From NCBI RefSeq assembly GCF_000526515.1, contig NZ_JAGF01000001.1:2294001-2358000 (forward strand): 64,000 nt of DNA, in the 5' to 3' direction. A program made the position numbers and the translations under genes. Below the pieces are notes generated by a model. That model searched no databases. It was not told where the DNA came from and saw only the letters and a program-made list of their open reading frames with translations. The stretch is from Cellulomonas sp. KRMCY2 (GTDB taxonomy: Bacteria > Actinomycetota > Actinomycetes > Actinomycetales > Cellulomonadaceae). Each line of letters begins with the position of its first letter. Position 1 is the first letter of the stretch. Shown piece after piece: positions 16,544 to 24,756 of the stretch.

Positions 16544-18013
16544 TCACGGGCCCGTGACGCCGGCGCCCGGCTCGTCGCCGAAGATCTCCGCAAGGGCGCG
16601 GTCGACGTCCGCCAGCTCGCTGGTGGCGGCGGCCCGCCGGCCCGCGTAGCCCGCGATGTCGTCCAGGTCCAGCGCGGTCGGCAGCAGGTCGGGGTGGTCC
16701 CAGACGGCGTCGCGCGCGCTCGGACCGCCGTCGGCGGCGATCTGCGCGAGGAGCCGGGCCGCGTCCCGCGACCGCCGGGGCCGGAGCTCGAGCCCGACGA
16801 GCGTCGCGAAGGTGTCCTCCGCTGGACCGCCGGCGGCTCGCCGGCGGCGCATCATCTCCCGTAGTGCGACGGTGTGCGGCAGGTGGGGTGTCGCGGCGGC
16901 CGCCGTGACCTCGTCGACCCAGCCCTCGACGAGAGCGAGGGCCGTCTCGAGGCGCAGCAGCGCAGCCTGCTGCTCGGGGGTCGAGCCGAGCGCGAAGACG
17001 CCGCCGGACAGTGCCTCCTGGAGCGCGGCCGGGTCGGTCGGGTCGATCGAGCGGACGGCGTCCTCGAGCGCGTCGGTGTCGATCGTGATCCCGCGGGCAT
17101 AGGCGCCCACCGCGCCGAGCAGGTGGCCGCGCAGCCAGGTGACGTGGGTGAACAGGCGCGCGTGCGCCGCCTCGCGCAGCGCGAGGAAGAGTCGGACCTC
17201 GTCGGCCGGGATGTCGAGACCCTCGGCGAACTGGGCGACGTTGCGTGGCAGCAGGGCGGTGCCTGGTCCGTCGAGCAGCGGGATGCCGATGTCGGTGCCG
17301 CCGAAGACCTCCCGGGACAACGTCCCGGCGGCGTGCCCGACCTGCATCCCGAAGACCGTGCCGCCCAGCTGGCGCATCATCTGGCCCGCGCCCGCGCCGG
17401 GGTGCGCCTCGTCGCTGTCCTCGACCCCGAGCTCGCCCCCGCCGAACGCCTCGGGAGCCTGGCCCGCCAGGGTCGTGGCGAGCGCGTCGGCGACGGAGAC
17501 GGCGATCGGCTCGGCGAGCGTGCGCCACCGTCCGATGGTGTGCTCGACCCACTCCGAGCGGCTCCAGGCGCGCACCGGCCCACCGGCAGGTGGCAGGTCG
17601 GTCGCGGAGTCGAGCCAGAGCTCGGCGACCGAGAACGCGCTGACGACCTCACGGCGCTGCGCTTCCCCGACGGACGGGTCACCCTCGGCGACCGCTGCCT
17701 GGCGGGCGAGGTCGTGCGCGAGGTCCCAGTTCACCGGCCCGTCACCGGAGGCCGCGAGCATGCGCTGGATCTGCCCGAGCACCTGGCCGAGGGCAGCCGG
17801 GTCGTTCGGCAGGCCGGCGGCCGCTGCGAGCGCCGTCAGGTCGAGCGGGGCGCCGTCCGCCCCGGTCAGGCCGAGGCCGGCCAGCCCGCCCCGCTCACGG
17901 AGCTCCTCCAGCACGGCGTCGGCGTCCGGCCCGAGGATCTGGCGCAGGAGCTCTTCCCACTGCGGGGGCACGTCTGGCGCGCCGTGGTCGTTGTCAGCGG
18001 GCGGCGTGCTCAT
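16544..18013 (-). CDS. DUF2342 family putative zinc-dependent metalloprotease
   Basis: The protein has 489 residues. The ATG at 18013 has AGGAG 7 bases upstream. The N-terminus (PPQWEELLRQILGPDADAVL) and the core (NWDLAHDLARQAA, DSATDLPP, AWSRSEWVEHT, GMQVGHAAGTLSREVFGGTD) match DUF2342, which databases label zinc-dependent metalloprotease or F420-biosynthesis-associated. The expected LREAAHARLF motif is visible near residue 285. Biochemical activity of the family is not established to my knowledge. It is divergent from the SDR gene (start 18092), which would share a 78-base promoter region. The pairing DUF2342 / PDZ protease / UPF0182 recurs in actinobacteria, hinting at a common envelope role. 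Confidence 0.85.
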   Translation of the reverse strand: MSTPPADNDHGAPDVPPQWEELLRQILGPDADAVLEELRERGGLAGLGLTGADGAPLDLTALAAAAGLPNDPAALGQVLGQIQRMLAASGDGPVNWDLAHDLARQAAVAEGDPSVGEAQRREVVSAFSVAELWLDSATDLPPAGGPVRAWSRSEWVEHTIGRWRTLAEPIAVSVADALATTLAGQAPEAFGGGELGVEDSDEAHPGAGAGQMMRQLGGTVFGMQVGHAAGTLSREVFGGTDIGIPLLDGPGTALLPRNVAQFAEGLDIPADEVRLFLALREAAHARLFTHVTWLRGHLLGAVGAYARGITIDTDALEDAVRSIDPTDPAALQEALSGGVFALGSTPEQQAALLRLETALALVEGWVDEVTAAAATPHLPHTVALREMMRRRRAAGGPAEDTFATLVGLELRPRRSRDAARLLAQIAADGGPSARDAVWDHPDLLPTALDLDDIAGYAGRRAAATSELADVDRALAEIFGDEPGAGVTGP

Positions 18014-18091
18014 CGGGTTGCTCCTGAGACGATGGGCGAGATCGGTCAACCGTAACCACTTGCGACGGGTCCGAAGGGTCGTGCGACGGCG

Positions 18092-19204
18092 ATGAGCAGG
18101 CAGGTTCGCTCTGAGCGCAGTCAGGCGCGCACCGATGCGCGCGACGACGCCCGTGCACGGGACGGCGCCGGGGACGACGGCGCGGCCGGCGCGGGCGACG
18201 TCGTCGTGCTCGGCCGTGGCCCGATCGCCGCCGCGGTCGTCGCGCGGCTCGCGCTCGACGCGGGTGGTGCCGTGCGCGCCCTGCCGGACCTGCCCGAGCT
18301 CGCGCCGGAGGCGGCGCTGGCCGGCGCGCGCGCTGTCGTCCTGGTCGCCGACGACGCGGACCTGTCGGCCCTCCGCCCCGGGACCGCCGACCAGCGGCGG
18401 GCCGCGCTCGTCTCGCTCGCGCAGCGCACCGTGGCCGGTGCGCGGACGGCGGGTGTCCGGCAGGTGGTCGCTGTGACCTCTGCGATGGTCCACGGCGCGC
18501 AGCCCGACCGCCCGGTGATCACCGACGACGAGGCGCCCCCGACGGCACCCGGTGACGGGCACGTCGGCGATCTCGTCGCGGTCGAGGCGGTGCTGGCCAG
18601 GGCGGCCACGCGACGGGGTCCCCGGATGCCGTCGATCATGGTGCTGCGGCCGGCCGCCGTCGTCGGGCCGGGCGTCGACACGCTGGTCACACGGCACTTC
18701 GCGGCGCCGCGGGTGCTCGCGGTCAGGGGTGTGGAACGCGACTGGCAGCTCGTCCACGTCGAGGACGTCGCGTCGGCCGTCGAGCTCGTCGTGCGGCTCG
18801 GCTGGTCGGGCGCCGCGACAGTCGCGGCGCAACCGCTGCTCAGCTCCTCGGCCGTCGAGCGGTTGGCCGGCATGCGCCGGATCGAGCTTGCCGCGGTGAC
18901 GGCCTTCGGCACCGCCGAGCGCCTGCACCGGGTCGGCGTCCTGCCGGTGCCCGCCGCCGAGCTCGCCTACGTCGTCTACCCGTGGACGGTCGACCCCGCG
19001 CGGCTGCGCGCTGCCGGGTGGACGGCGACGCACGACACCGAGGAGTGCCTGCGCGTGCTGCTCGCCGGGGTCCGGGGTCGGGTCGCGCTCGCGGGGCGCC
19101 AGGTCGACGGGCGCGACGTCGCCCTCGGCGCTGCGGGGGCGGCCGTGGCGCTGCTCGGTACGGCCGCCGTGTGGCGCCAGGCGCGGGCCCGGCGTCACGG
19201 TTGA
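18092..19204 (+). CDS. NAD-dependent epimerase/dehydratase-like SDR protein with C-terminal membrane segment
   Basis: The protein has 370 residues. After a charged N-terminal 35 residues, VVVLGRGPIAAAVVARLAL gives a Rossmann-type nucleotide loop, though it differs from the canonical GxxGxxG. VVAVTSAMVHGAQ occupies the Ser/Tyr catalytic strand, but there is no clear YxxxK, so it is probably an atypical extended SDR. QLVHVEDVASAVELVVRLG is the typical later substrate-region helix. A hydrophobic stretch (GAAGAAVALLGTAAVW, about 346-361) near the end could anchor it to the membrane. The substrate is unknown. It is followed 25 bases later by the Lon-like protease gene on the same strand, so co-transcription is likely. 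Confidence 0.75.
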   Translation: MSRQVRSERSQARTDARDDARARDGAGDDGAAGAGDVVVLGRGPIAAAVVARLALDAGGAVRALPDLPELAPEAALAGARAVVLVADDADLSALRPGTADQRRAALVSLAQRTVAGARTAGVRQVVAVTSAMVHGAQPDRPVITDDEAPPTAPGDGHVGDLVAVEAVLARAATRRGPRMPSIMVLRPAAVVGPGVDTLVTRHFAAPRVLAVRGVERDWQLVHVEDVASAVELVVRLGWSGAATVAAQPLLSSSAVERLAGMRRIELAAVTAFGTAERLHRVGVLPVPAAELAYVVYPWTVDPARLRAAGWTATHDTEECLRVLLAGVRGRVALAGRQVDGRDVALGAAGAAVALLGTAAVWRQARARRHG

Positions 19205-19229
19205 GCCGTCCGGAAGGGATGATGTCCCG

Positions 19230-20363
19230 GTGACGCACGTCCTCGAGCCGCCCCATGGCCCCGACACCGAGCCCTACCCGCGGCCGGCCACGCCACCGAC
19301 CGGGCCTCCAGCCGGGGTCCTGACCCCGCGTGCCATCACCCTGTCGGCCGCCACCGTCCTGACCTCGCTGCTGGTCGCCGGGGCGTCCCTGCTGCCGGTG
19401 CCGTACGCGGTGACCGGTCCCGGGCCCACCCGCGACACCCTCGGCGAGGTGGACGACATCTCGCTCATCTCGATCAAGGACGCAGCCACCTACGAGCCGA
19501 CCGGCAAGCTGCTGCTGACGACGGTGTCGGTGGCCGGTGGGCCGGACTACCCGGTCACCCTCGTCGACGTCCTGGCCGGCTGGCTGGACCGCACCCGCTC
19601 GGTCGCGCCGGTGGAGACGATCTTCGAGCCGACGGAGTCGCGCGACGACATCGACGCACGCAACCAGGCAGCGATGATCTCCTCCCAGGAGAACGCCACG
19701 GTCGCTGCTCTCGAGGAGCTCGGCTACGAGGTGCCGACGGTCCTGAACGTCGCAGGCGTCGCGGAGGGCACCGGGGCCGAGGGCGTCCTGCTCGAGGGCG
19801 ACGTGGTCGTCGCTGTCGACGGGCACGACGTCCCCAGCTTCTCCGAGCTGAGCGCCTGGATGGACGACGTCGAGCCGTCCGCGACGGTCGCCATCGGCGT
19901 GGACCGCGACGGGGTCCGCCAGGACCTCGAGGTCACGACGGTGGACGACGGCAACGGCAAGGCCCTGCTCGGTGTGTTCATCGACCCCGTGTTCGACCTG
20001 CCGGTGGACGTGACGATCGCGATCGAGGACATCGGCGGGCCGAGCGCCGGCACCATGTTCGCGCTCGGGATCATCGACCTGCTCACCGCGGAGGACGAGG
20101 CCAACGGTCTGACGATCGCGGGCACCGGCACGATGGACCTGACCGGTACGGTCGGCCCGATCGGCGGGATCCAGCAGAAGATGGCCGGTGCCGCGCGTGA
20201 CGGTGCCACCTGGTTCCTGGCGCCGCAGGACAACTGCGACGAGGTCGTCGGCAACGTCCCCGACGACCTGCAGGTCGTCAAGATCGGGACCCTTGCCGAG
20301 GCGCGCGCGGCGGTCGCGGCCATCGGCTCCGGCGACGGCGGATCGTTGCCCACCTGCTCCTGA
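19230..20363 (+). CDS. Membrane-anchored PDZ / Lon-like (S16) protease, YlbL type
   Basis: The protein has 377 residues and a GTG start with GGAAGGG upstream. One transmembrane helix (about residues 36-55, ITLSAATVLTSLLVAGASLL) leads into VPYAVTGPGPTRDTLG, the typical first extracytoplasmic strand. A PDZ domain follows (about 165-240: GVLLEGDVVVAVDGHDVPSF). The C-terminal S16 protease domain has the serine in GGPSAGTMF (near 273) and the lysine in GGIQQKMAGA (near 315), forming the Ser-Lys dyad. Family knowledge: a membrane protease of the cell envelope that processes unknown substrates. It lies directly upstream of the PPA1309 and UPF0182 genes, as in relatives. Confidence 0.92.
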   Translation: MTHVLEPPHGPDTEPYPRPATPPTGPPAGVLTPRAITLSAATVLTSLLVAGASLLPVPYAVTGPGPTRDTLGEVDDISLISIKDAATYEPTGKLLLTTVSVAGGPDYPVTLVDVLAGWLDRTRSVAPVETIFEPTESRDDIDARNQAAMISSQENATVAALEELGYEVPTVLNVAGVAEGTGAEGVLLEGDVVVAVDGHDVPSFSELSAWMDDVEPSATVAIGVDRDGVRQDLEVTTVDDGNGKALLGVFIDPVFDLPVDVTIAIEDIGGPSAGTMFALGIIDLLTAEDEANGLTIAGTGTMDLTGTVGPIGGIQQKMAGAARDGATWFLAPQDNCDEVVGNVPDDLQVVKIGTLAEARAAVAAIGSGDGGSLPTCS

Positions 20364-20425
20364 GCACGGACCTGCTCGGGAGCTCGGACCTGCTCCTGAG
20401 CTCAGACCTGCTCCTGAGGTCAGGG
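20354..20425. repeat. Four tandem 18-bp units spanning the end of the Lon-like gene
   Basis: Four 18-base units (CTGCTCCTGAGCTCAGAC-like) run from the last codons of the protease gene into the gap before the convergent PPA1309 gene. The first unit contains the TGA stop, so each later unit repeats an in-frame TGA. Confidence 0.9.
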
Positions 20426-20436
20426 CGGCGCGATCC

Positions 20437-21021
20437 TCACAGGAGTGTCGCGGCGACGGCCTCGACGAGCCCGGGCACGAGGTCCGGCCCGCCCGCGACG
20501 GCGTCGTCGACGTCGTTCGCCCTGGTCCGCACGGCGCACCACGAGCCACCGGCCCGCAGCACGCCGACGGCCAGGCGCACGTCCTGACGGTCCGGGTGCG
20601 CCATGAGGTACTCCAGGGCGGCATCGGGCTCGGTCGGCATCGCCTCCTCGGCTGCCGACGGCAGGACGACGCGCTCGACGACCACGGCGACGCCGTCGAC
20701 GGTCGCCGGCCACGACAGACCGGCGAGCAGCTCCTCGAGGCTGGTCGCTGCGGGAAGCCCCTCCTGCTCGACCGCCGTGAGGTGGTGCGCGTCGTCGGCG
20801 GCCTGGCTCAGGACCTCGGGTGCCAGCTGGGTGGCGAGCGTGGGCTCGGCTGCCAGAGCCTGTCGAGTGCTGACCAGGGCGAACACGCGCACGGGTCCGT
20901 CCCAGCCACCGAGGGCGACGTGCCGCTCGATCTCCTGCACGGCCTCGGCGAGTCCGCGGTCGGCGGCCGGGAGGGGACGGGCCGGTGTCGTGGCGGGGCC
21001 GTGGTCGTCGTTCTCGCTCAT
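20437..21021 (-). CDS. PPA1309-family protein of unknown function
   Basis: The protein has 194 residues from the ATG at 21021 (MSENDDHGPATTPARPLPAA). The conserved core reads LAEAVQEIERHVALGGWDGP, VRVFALVSTRQALAAEP, GVAVVVERVVLPSAAEEAMP and DVRLAVGVLRAGGSWCAVR. This is the PPA1309 family, found in actinobacteria next to UPF0182 genes. It is a small acidic cytoplasmic protein with no catalytic motif that I can name. It is transcribed divergently from UPF0182 and convergently with the Lon-like protease. Longer in-frame starts upstream give only arginine-rich, non-conserved sequence. Confidence 0.8.
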   Translation of the reverse strand: MSENDDHGPATTPARPLPAADRGLAEAVQEIERHVALGGWDGPVRVFALVSTRQALAAEPTLATQLAPEVLSQAADDAHHLTAVEQEGLPAATSLEELLAGLSWPATVDGVAVVVERVVLPSAAEEAMPTEPDAALEYLMAHPDRQDVRLAVGVLRAGGSWCAVRTRANDVDDAVAGGPDLVPGLVEAVAATLL

Positions 21022-21199
21022 CGGCCCATGGTCGCAGGTCGTCGCACACGATCGGTCGGCCCGACCGGCCCGGCGGGCGGTCCGATATGGGAACCTGGGG
21101 CCACGCAGGGACGTTCTCCTGCTGACCCCGCGAGCGGCGTACGGCCTGCCGTGCCCGCGACGCGAGACCTGACGTGCTGACGATCTGAGGTAGTGACCC

Positions 21200-24199
21200 G
21201 TGAGCTTCACACCCACGCCCCGACCAGCCGGAGCCCTGCGCCCCGCCCGACGCCGCGGGGCCCTCGGCCCGACGATCGTCGTCCTGGTGGCGCTCGGCAT
21301 CCTTCTGGCCATCACCGCTCAGGTGTGGACCGAGGTGCTCTGGTTCGACCAGCTCGGCTACATCGAGGTGCTCCGGACCGAGTGGATCACCCGCGGGCTG
21401 CTCTTCGTCGGAGGTTTCCTGATCATGGGTGGGGCGGTCTTCGCCTCGCTGTCGGTGGCCTACCGCACGCGACCGGTCTACGCGCCGTCGACGCCCGAGC
21501 AGGCGTCGCTCGACCAGTACCGCGAGATGATCGAGCCGCTGCGCCGCCTGGTGATGATCGCCGCCCCGGCCGTGCTCGGCTTCTTCGCCGGCGCGGCGGC
21601 GTCCTCGCAGTGGGACGCGGTGCTGCTCTTCCTCAACGGTGGCGAGTTCGGCACCGTCGACCCGCAGTACGGGCTCGACCTGTCCTTCTTCGTCTTCACC
21701 CTGCCTGCGCTGCGCTTCCTCGTGTCGTTCCTGATGGCGGTCTCGGTGATCGCTGCCATCGCTGCCATCGCGACCCAGTACCTGTACGGCGGCCTGCGGC
21801 TGGGCGGCACCGGGGGGGACCGGACCTCGCCCGCCGCGCGCGTCCAGCTCGGCCTGACCGCCGCCGTCGTCATGCTGCTCATCGGGGCCAACTACTGGCT
21901 CGACAGGTACTCGCTGCTGACCAAGGCCGGCGACCTGATCCAGGGTGCTTCGTACACCGACGTCAACGCCGTCCTGCCGTCCAAGGCGATCCTCACGGGT
22001 GTCGCCGTCCTGGTCGCGGCGCTCTTCGTGATCGCGGCCTTCCGCGGCAACTGGCGGCTGCCGGCGATCGGCGTGGGTCTGATGGTGCTGTCCGCCGTCG
22101 CGATCGGCGGTATCTACCCGGCAGTCGTCCAGCGCTTCCAGGCCGAGCCGAACGCCCAGGAGTTCGAGGCCGAGTACATCCAGCGGAACATCGATGCGAC
22201 GCGGACAGCCTTCGGCCTGGACGACGTCGAGGTCACGCCGTACGACGCCGCTCTCGAGGCGGAGGCAGGTGCGCTCCGCGAGGACGCCGAGACCACCGCG
22301 AGCATCCGGCTGCTGGACCCGGCGATCATCAGCCCGTCGTTCCGCCAGCTCCAGCAGAACAAGCAGTACTACGACTTCCCGGACACCCTGTCGGTGGACC
22401 GCTACGAGATCGACGGCGAGAGCCGCGACACGGTGATCGCGGTCCGCGAGCTCAACCTCGACGGGTTGGACGCCGGGCAGCGCACCTGGGTCAACGAGCA
22501 CACCGTCTTCACGCACGGTTTCGGGGTCGTCGCCGCCTACGGCAACACGACGGCAGCCGACGGTCGGCCGGCGTTCTACCAGGGCGGCATCCCGTCCACG
22601 GGCTCGCTCGGCGACTACGAGCCGCGCATCTACTTCGGCCAGACGATGCCCGAGTACTCGATCGTCGGCGCACCGGAGGGCACCGACCCGTGGGAGCTCG
22701 ACTACCCGGATGACGCCGCCGGTGGCCAGGTCGACACCACGTTCCCGACGCAGGAGGTGCAGGCCGGCCCGAGCATCGGCAGCATGTGGAACAAGCTGCT
22801 CTACTCGCTGAAGTTCGGCTCGGAGGAGATGCTCTTCTCCGACCGGGTCACCGACGAGTCGCAGATCCTGTACGACCGGGACCCGCATGATCGGGTGGCC
22901 AAGATCGCCCCGTACCTGACGCTCGACTCGCGTGCCTACCCGGCCGTCGTCGACGAGCGGGTCGTGTGGATCATCGACGGCTACACGACGTCCGACCACT
23001 ACCCGTACTCGAAGTCGCGGCCGCTCGACGACGTGACCTTCGATGCCCTGACCGCGAGCTCGGAGACCATCGCCGCCCTCGCCCCGCAGGAGGTCAACTA
23101 CCTGCGCAACTCGGTCAAGGCCACCGTCGACGCGTACTCCGGCGAGGTCACGCTCTACGCCTGGGACGACCAGGACCCGGTCCTGGCCGCCTGGTCGGAG
23201 ATCTTCCCGACGTCGATCAAGCCGATGACCGAGATCAGCGGCGACCTGATGAGCCACCTGCGCTACCCCGAGGACATGTTCAAGGTCCAGCGCGAGCTGC
23301 TCGCGACGTACCACGTGGACACGGCGGCGGAGTACTACTCGGGCCAGGACTTCTGGCAGAACCCCGAGGACCCGATCACGGCGAGCCTCAAGCAGCCGCC
23401 GTACTACCTGACCCTCAAGATGCCGACCCAGGACGAGCCGACGTTCTCCCTGACGTCGACCTTCATCCCCGGTGGTCAGACCGACCGCAACGTCCTGACC
23501 GGCTTCCTCGCGGTGGACGCCGAACCAGGGAACGAGGCCGGCGTCCGGCGGGACGACTACGGACAGCTGCGGCTGCTCGAGCTGCCACGCAACACGACGG
23601 TGCCCGGACCGGGCCAGGTGCAGAACAACTTCCGCTCCAACCCGGAGGTCTCGCAGAGCCTGAACGTCCTGCAGCTGGGCAACTCGACGGTGGTCAGCGG
23701 GAACCTGCTGACCCTGCCGGTCGGTGGCGGCCTGCTCTACGTGCAGCCCGTCTACGTCCAGTCCTCGACCGGCACCACGTTCCCGCTGCTGCAGCGGGTG
23801 CTGGTGTCCTTCGGCGACCAGATCGGCTTCGCCGAGACGCTCGAGGAAGCGCTCGACCAGGTCTTCGGCGGTGATGCCGGGATCGAGGGCGTGCAGCCGG
23901 GCGAGGACGCCGAGCAGGTGCCGGACGCTCCGGTCGAGCCGACCACCGAGCCCACGGCCGGGCCGACGACCGAGCCGACCGCCGGGCCGACGACCACGCC
24001 GACCACGGAGCCCGTCGACCCGGGCACGCTCGACGCGCGGGGCCGCCTGGACGCCGCCCTGACCGAGGCGCAGGCAGCGATCGTCGACGGCCAGGCCGCA
24101 CTGGCCGACGGCGACTTCGCGGCCTACGGTGCGGCGCAGGACCGTCTCCAGGCCGCACTGGAAGCTGCGATCGCCGCCGAGGCCGACCTCGAAGGTTGA
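21200..24199 (+). CDS. UPF0182 large membrane protein
   Basis: The protein has 999 residues and a GTG start. The N-terminal 300 residues contain about seven hydrophobic helices (for example GPTIVVLVALGILLAITAQV, RGLLFVGGFLIMGGAVFASL, AILTGVAVLVAALFVIAAF). The next 600 residues form a large extracytoplasmic domain with conserved blocks such as QFPDTLSVDRYEID-like and YAWDDQDPVLAAWSEIFP. The last 80 residues are a Thr/Pro/Glu-rich linker (TTEPTAGPTTEPTAGP repeats) and an alanine-rich helix. This is the full length of the family, whose function is unknown. Homologues sit beside the PDZ protease and PPA1309 genes in actinobacteria, suggesting a shared role in the cell envelope. Confidence 0.9.
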   Translation: MSFTPTPRPAGALRPARRRGALGPTIVVLVALGILLAITAQVWTEVLWFDQLGYIEVLRTEWITRGLLFVGGFLIMGGAVFASLSVAYRTRPVYAPSTPEQASLDQYREMIEPLRRLVMIAAPAVLGFFAGAAASSQWDAVLLFLNGGEFGTVDPQYGLDLSFFVFTLPALRFLVSFLMAVSVIAAIAAIATQYLYGGLRLGGTGGDRTSPAARVQLGLTAAVVMLLIGANYWLDRYSLLTKAGDLIQGASYTDVNAVLPSKAILTGVAVLVAALFVIAAFRGNWRLPAIGVGLMVLSAVAIGGIYPAVVQRFQAEPNAQEFEAEYIQRNIDATRTAFGLDDVEVTPYDAALEAEAGALREDAETTASIRLLDPAIISPSFRQLQQNKQYYDFPDTLSVDRYEIDGESRDTVIAVRELNLDGLDAGQRTWVNEHTVFTHGFGVVAAYGNTTAADGRPAFYQGGIPSTGSLGDYEPRIYFGQTMPEYSIVGAPEGTDPWELDYPDDAAGGQVDTTFPTQEVQAGPSIGSMWNKLLYSLKFGSEEMLFSDRVTDESQILYDRDPHDRVAKIAPYLTLDSRAYPAVVDERVVWIIDGYTTSDHYPYSKSRPLDDVTFDALTASSETIAALAPQEVNYLRNSVKATVDAYSGEVTLYAWDDQDPVLAAWSEIFPTSIKPMTEISGDLMSHLRYPEDMFKVQRELLATYHVDTAAEYYSGQDFWQNPEDPITASLKQPPYYLTLKMPTQDEPTFSLTSTFIPGGQTDRNVLTGFLAVDAEPGNEAGVRRDDYGQLRLLELPRNTTVPGPGQVQNNFRSNPEVSQSLNVLQLGNSTVVSGNLLTLPVGGGLLYVQPVYVQSSTGTTFPLLQRVLVSFGDQIGFAETLEEALDQVFGGDAGIEGVQPGEDAEQVPDAPVEPTTEPTAGPTTEPTAGPTTTPTTEPVDPGTLDARGRLDAALTEAQAAIVDGQAALADGDFAAYGAAQDRLQAALEAAIAAEADLEG

Positions 24200-24348
24200 C
24201 AGCCCAGGCGGCCGGGCCGGCCGCCCGCCGGGCTCGACGCAGGAGCGGGGAGGGTTCGTGACGTCATCCGTCACGGGCTTTCCCCGTTTGCGCTGCAGGC
24301 GAAGCGATTTGCCCGTGGGGCAGGGGCAACGTATGGTTACGGAACCGA

Positions 24349-24422
24349 CGCGGGGTGGAGCAGCTCGGTAGCTCGCTGGGCTCATAACCCAGAGGTCGCA
24401 GGTTCAAATCCTGCCCCCGCTA
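24349..24422 (+). tRNA. Initiator tRNA-fMet (CAT anticodon)
   Basis: The cloverleaf can be drawn by eye. The acceptor stem is GCGGGG with CCCCGC, with an unpaired C1/U72 end. The anticodon stem has three G-C pairs around the loop CTCATAA, and the T-arm is GCAGG-TTCAAAT-CCTGC. The 1-72 mismatch and the GGG/CCC anticodon stem mark an initiator rather than an elongator tRNA. CCA is not encoded. It lies at the border between conserved backbone and accessory DNA. Confidence 0.93.
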
Positions 24423-24439
24423 CAAGTGAAATTGCAGGT

Positions 24440-24477
24440 CAGAGGCCCTTTCTCCCTTCGGGGAGGGAGGGCCTCTG
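24440..24477 (+). terminator. Strong hairpin after the initiator tRNA
   Basis: CAGAGGCCCTTTCTCCC pairs with GGGAGGGAGGGCCTCTG around a TTCG tetraloop, with two wobble pairs. It probably ends the tRNA transcript, though the tail is not T-rich. Confidence 0.75.
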
Positions 24478-24756
24478 GCGTGGTGGTCAACGGATGGTCA
24501 ACATGGCTCGCCGCCGAACCGGCGCGGACGGCGCCGATTCCAGGCGGACGTTGGACCAGGAGCTGACGCCGGGCGCTGCGTAATGACGTCACATCGCGTA
24601 CGCGCCGAGGGTGCCCAGGGGTCGCTTGATGCACGCGTGACAGGAGTCGGTCGAGCAAGCCTGCTGGACCCGCCGACGCGGGACGCCGACACGTTGGCCG
24701 GCGAGACCGCGTCGGCGGGGAAGTGGTGGAGCTCGGTGGCCGATACGTTGGGACGC

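Noticed and set aside
16543-16558. Palindrome GTCACGGGCCCGTGAC over the DUF2342 stop codon as terminator
   Set aside because: It has no loop and no T-run, and lies within the coding end; it could be a short symmetric site but I cannot assign a role.
20420-24385. Very long open frame on the minus strand opposite UPF0182
   Set aside because: Mirror of a high-GC gene: composition is arginine/valine/glycine-rich, and the plus strand has the clear UPF0182 protein.
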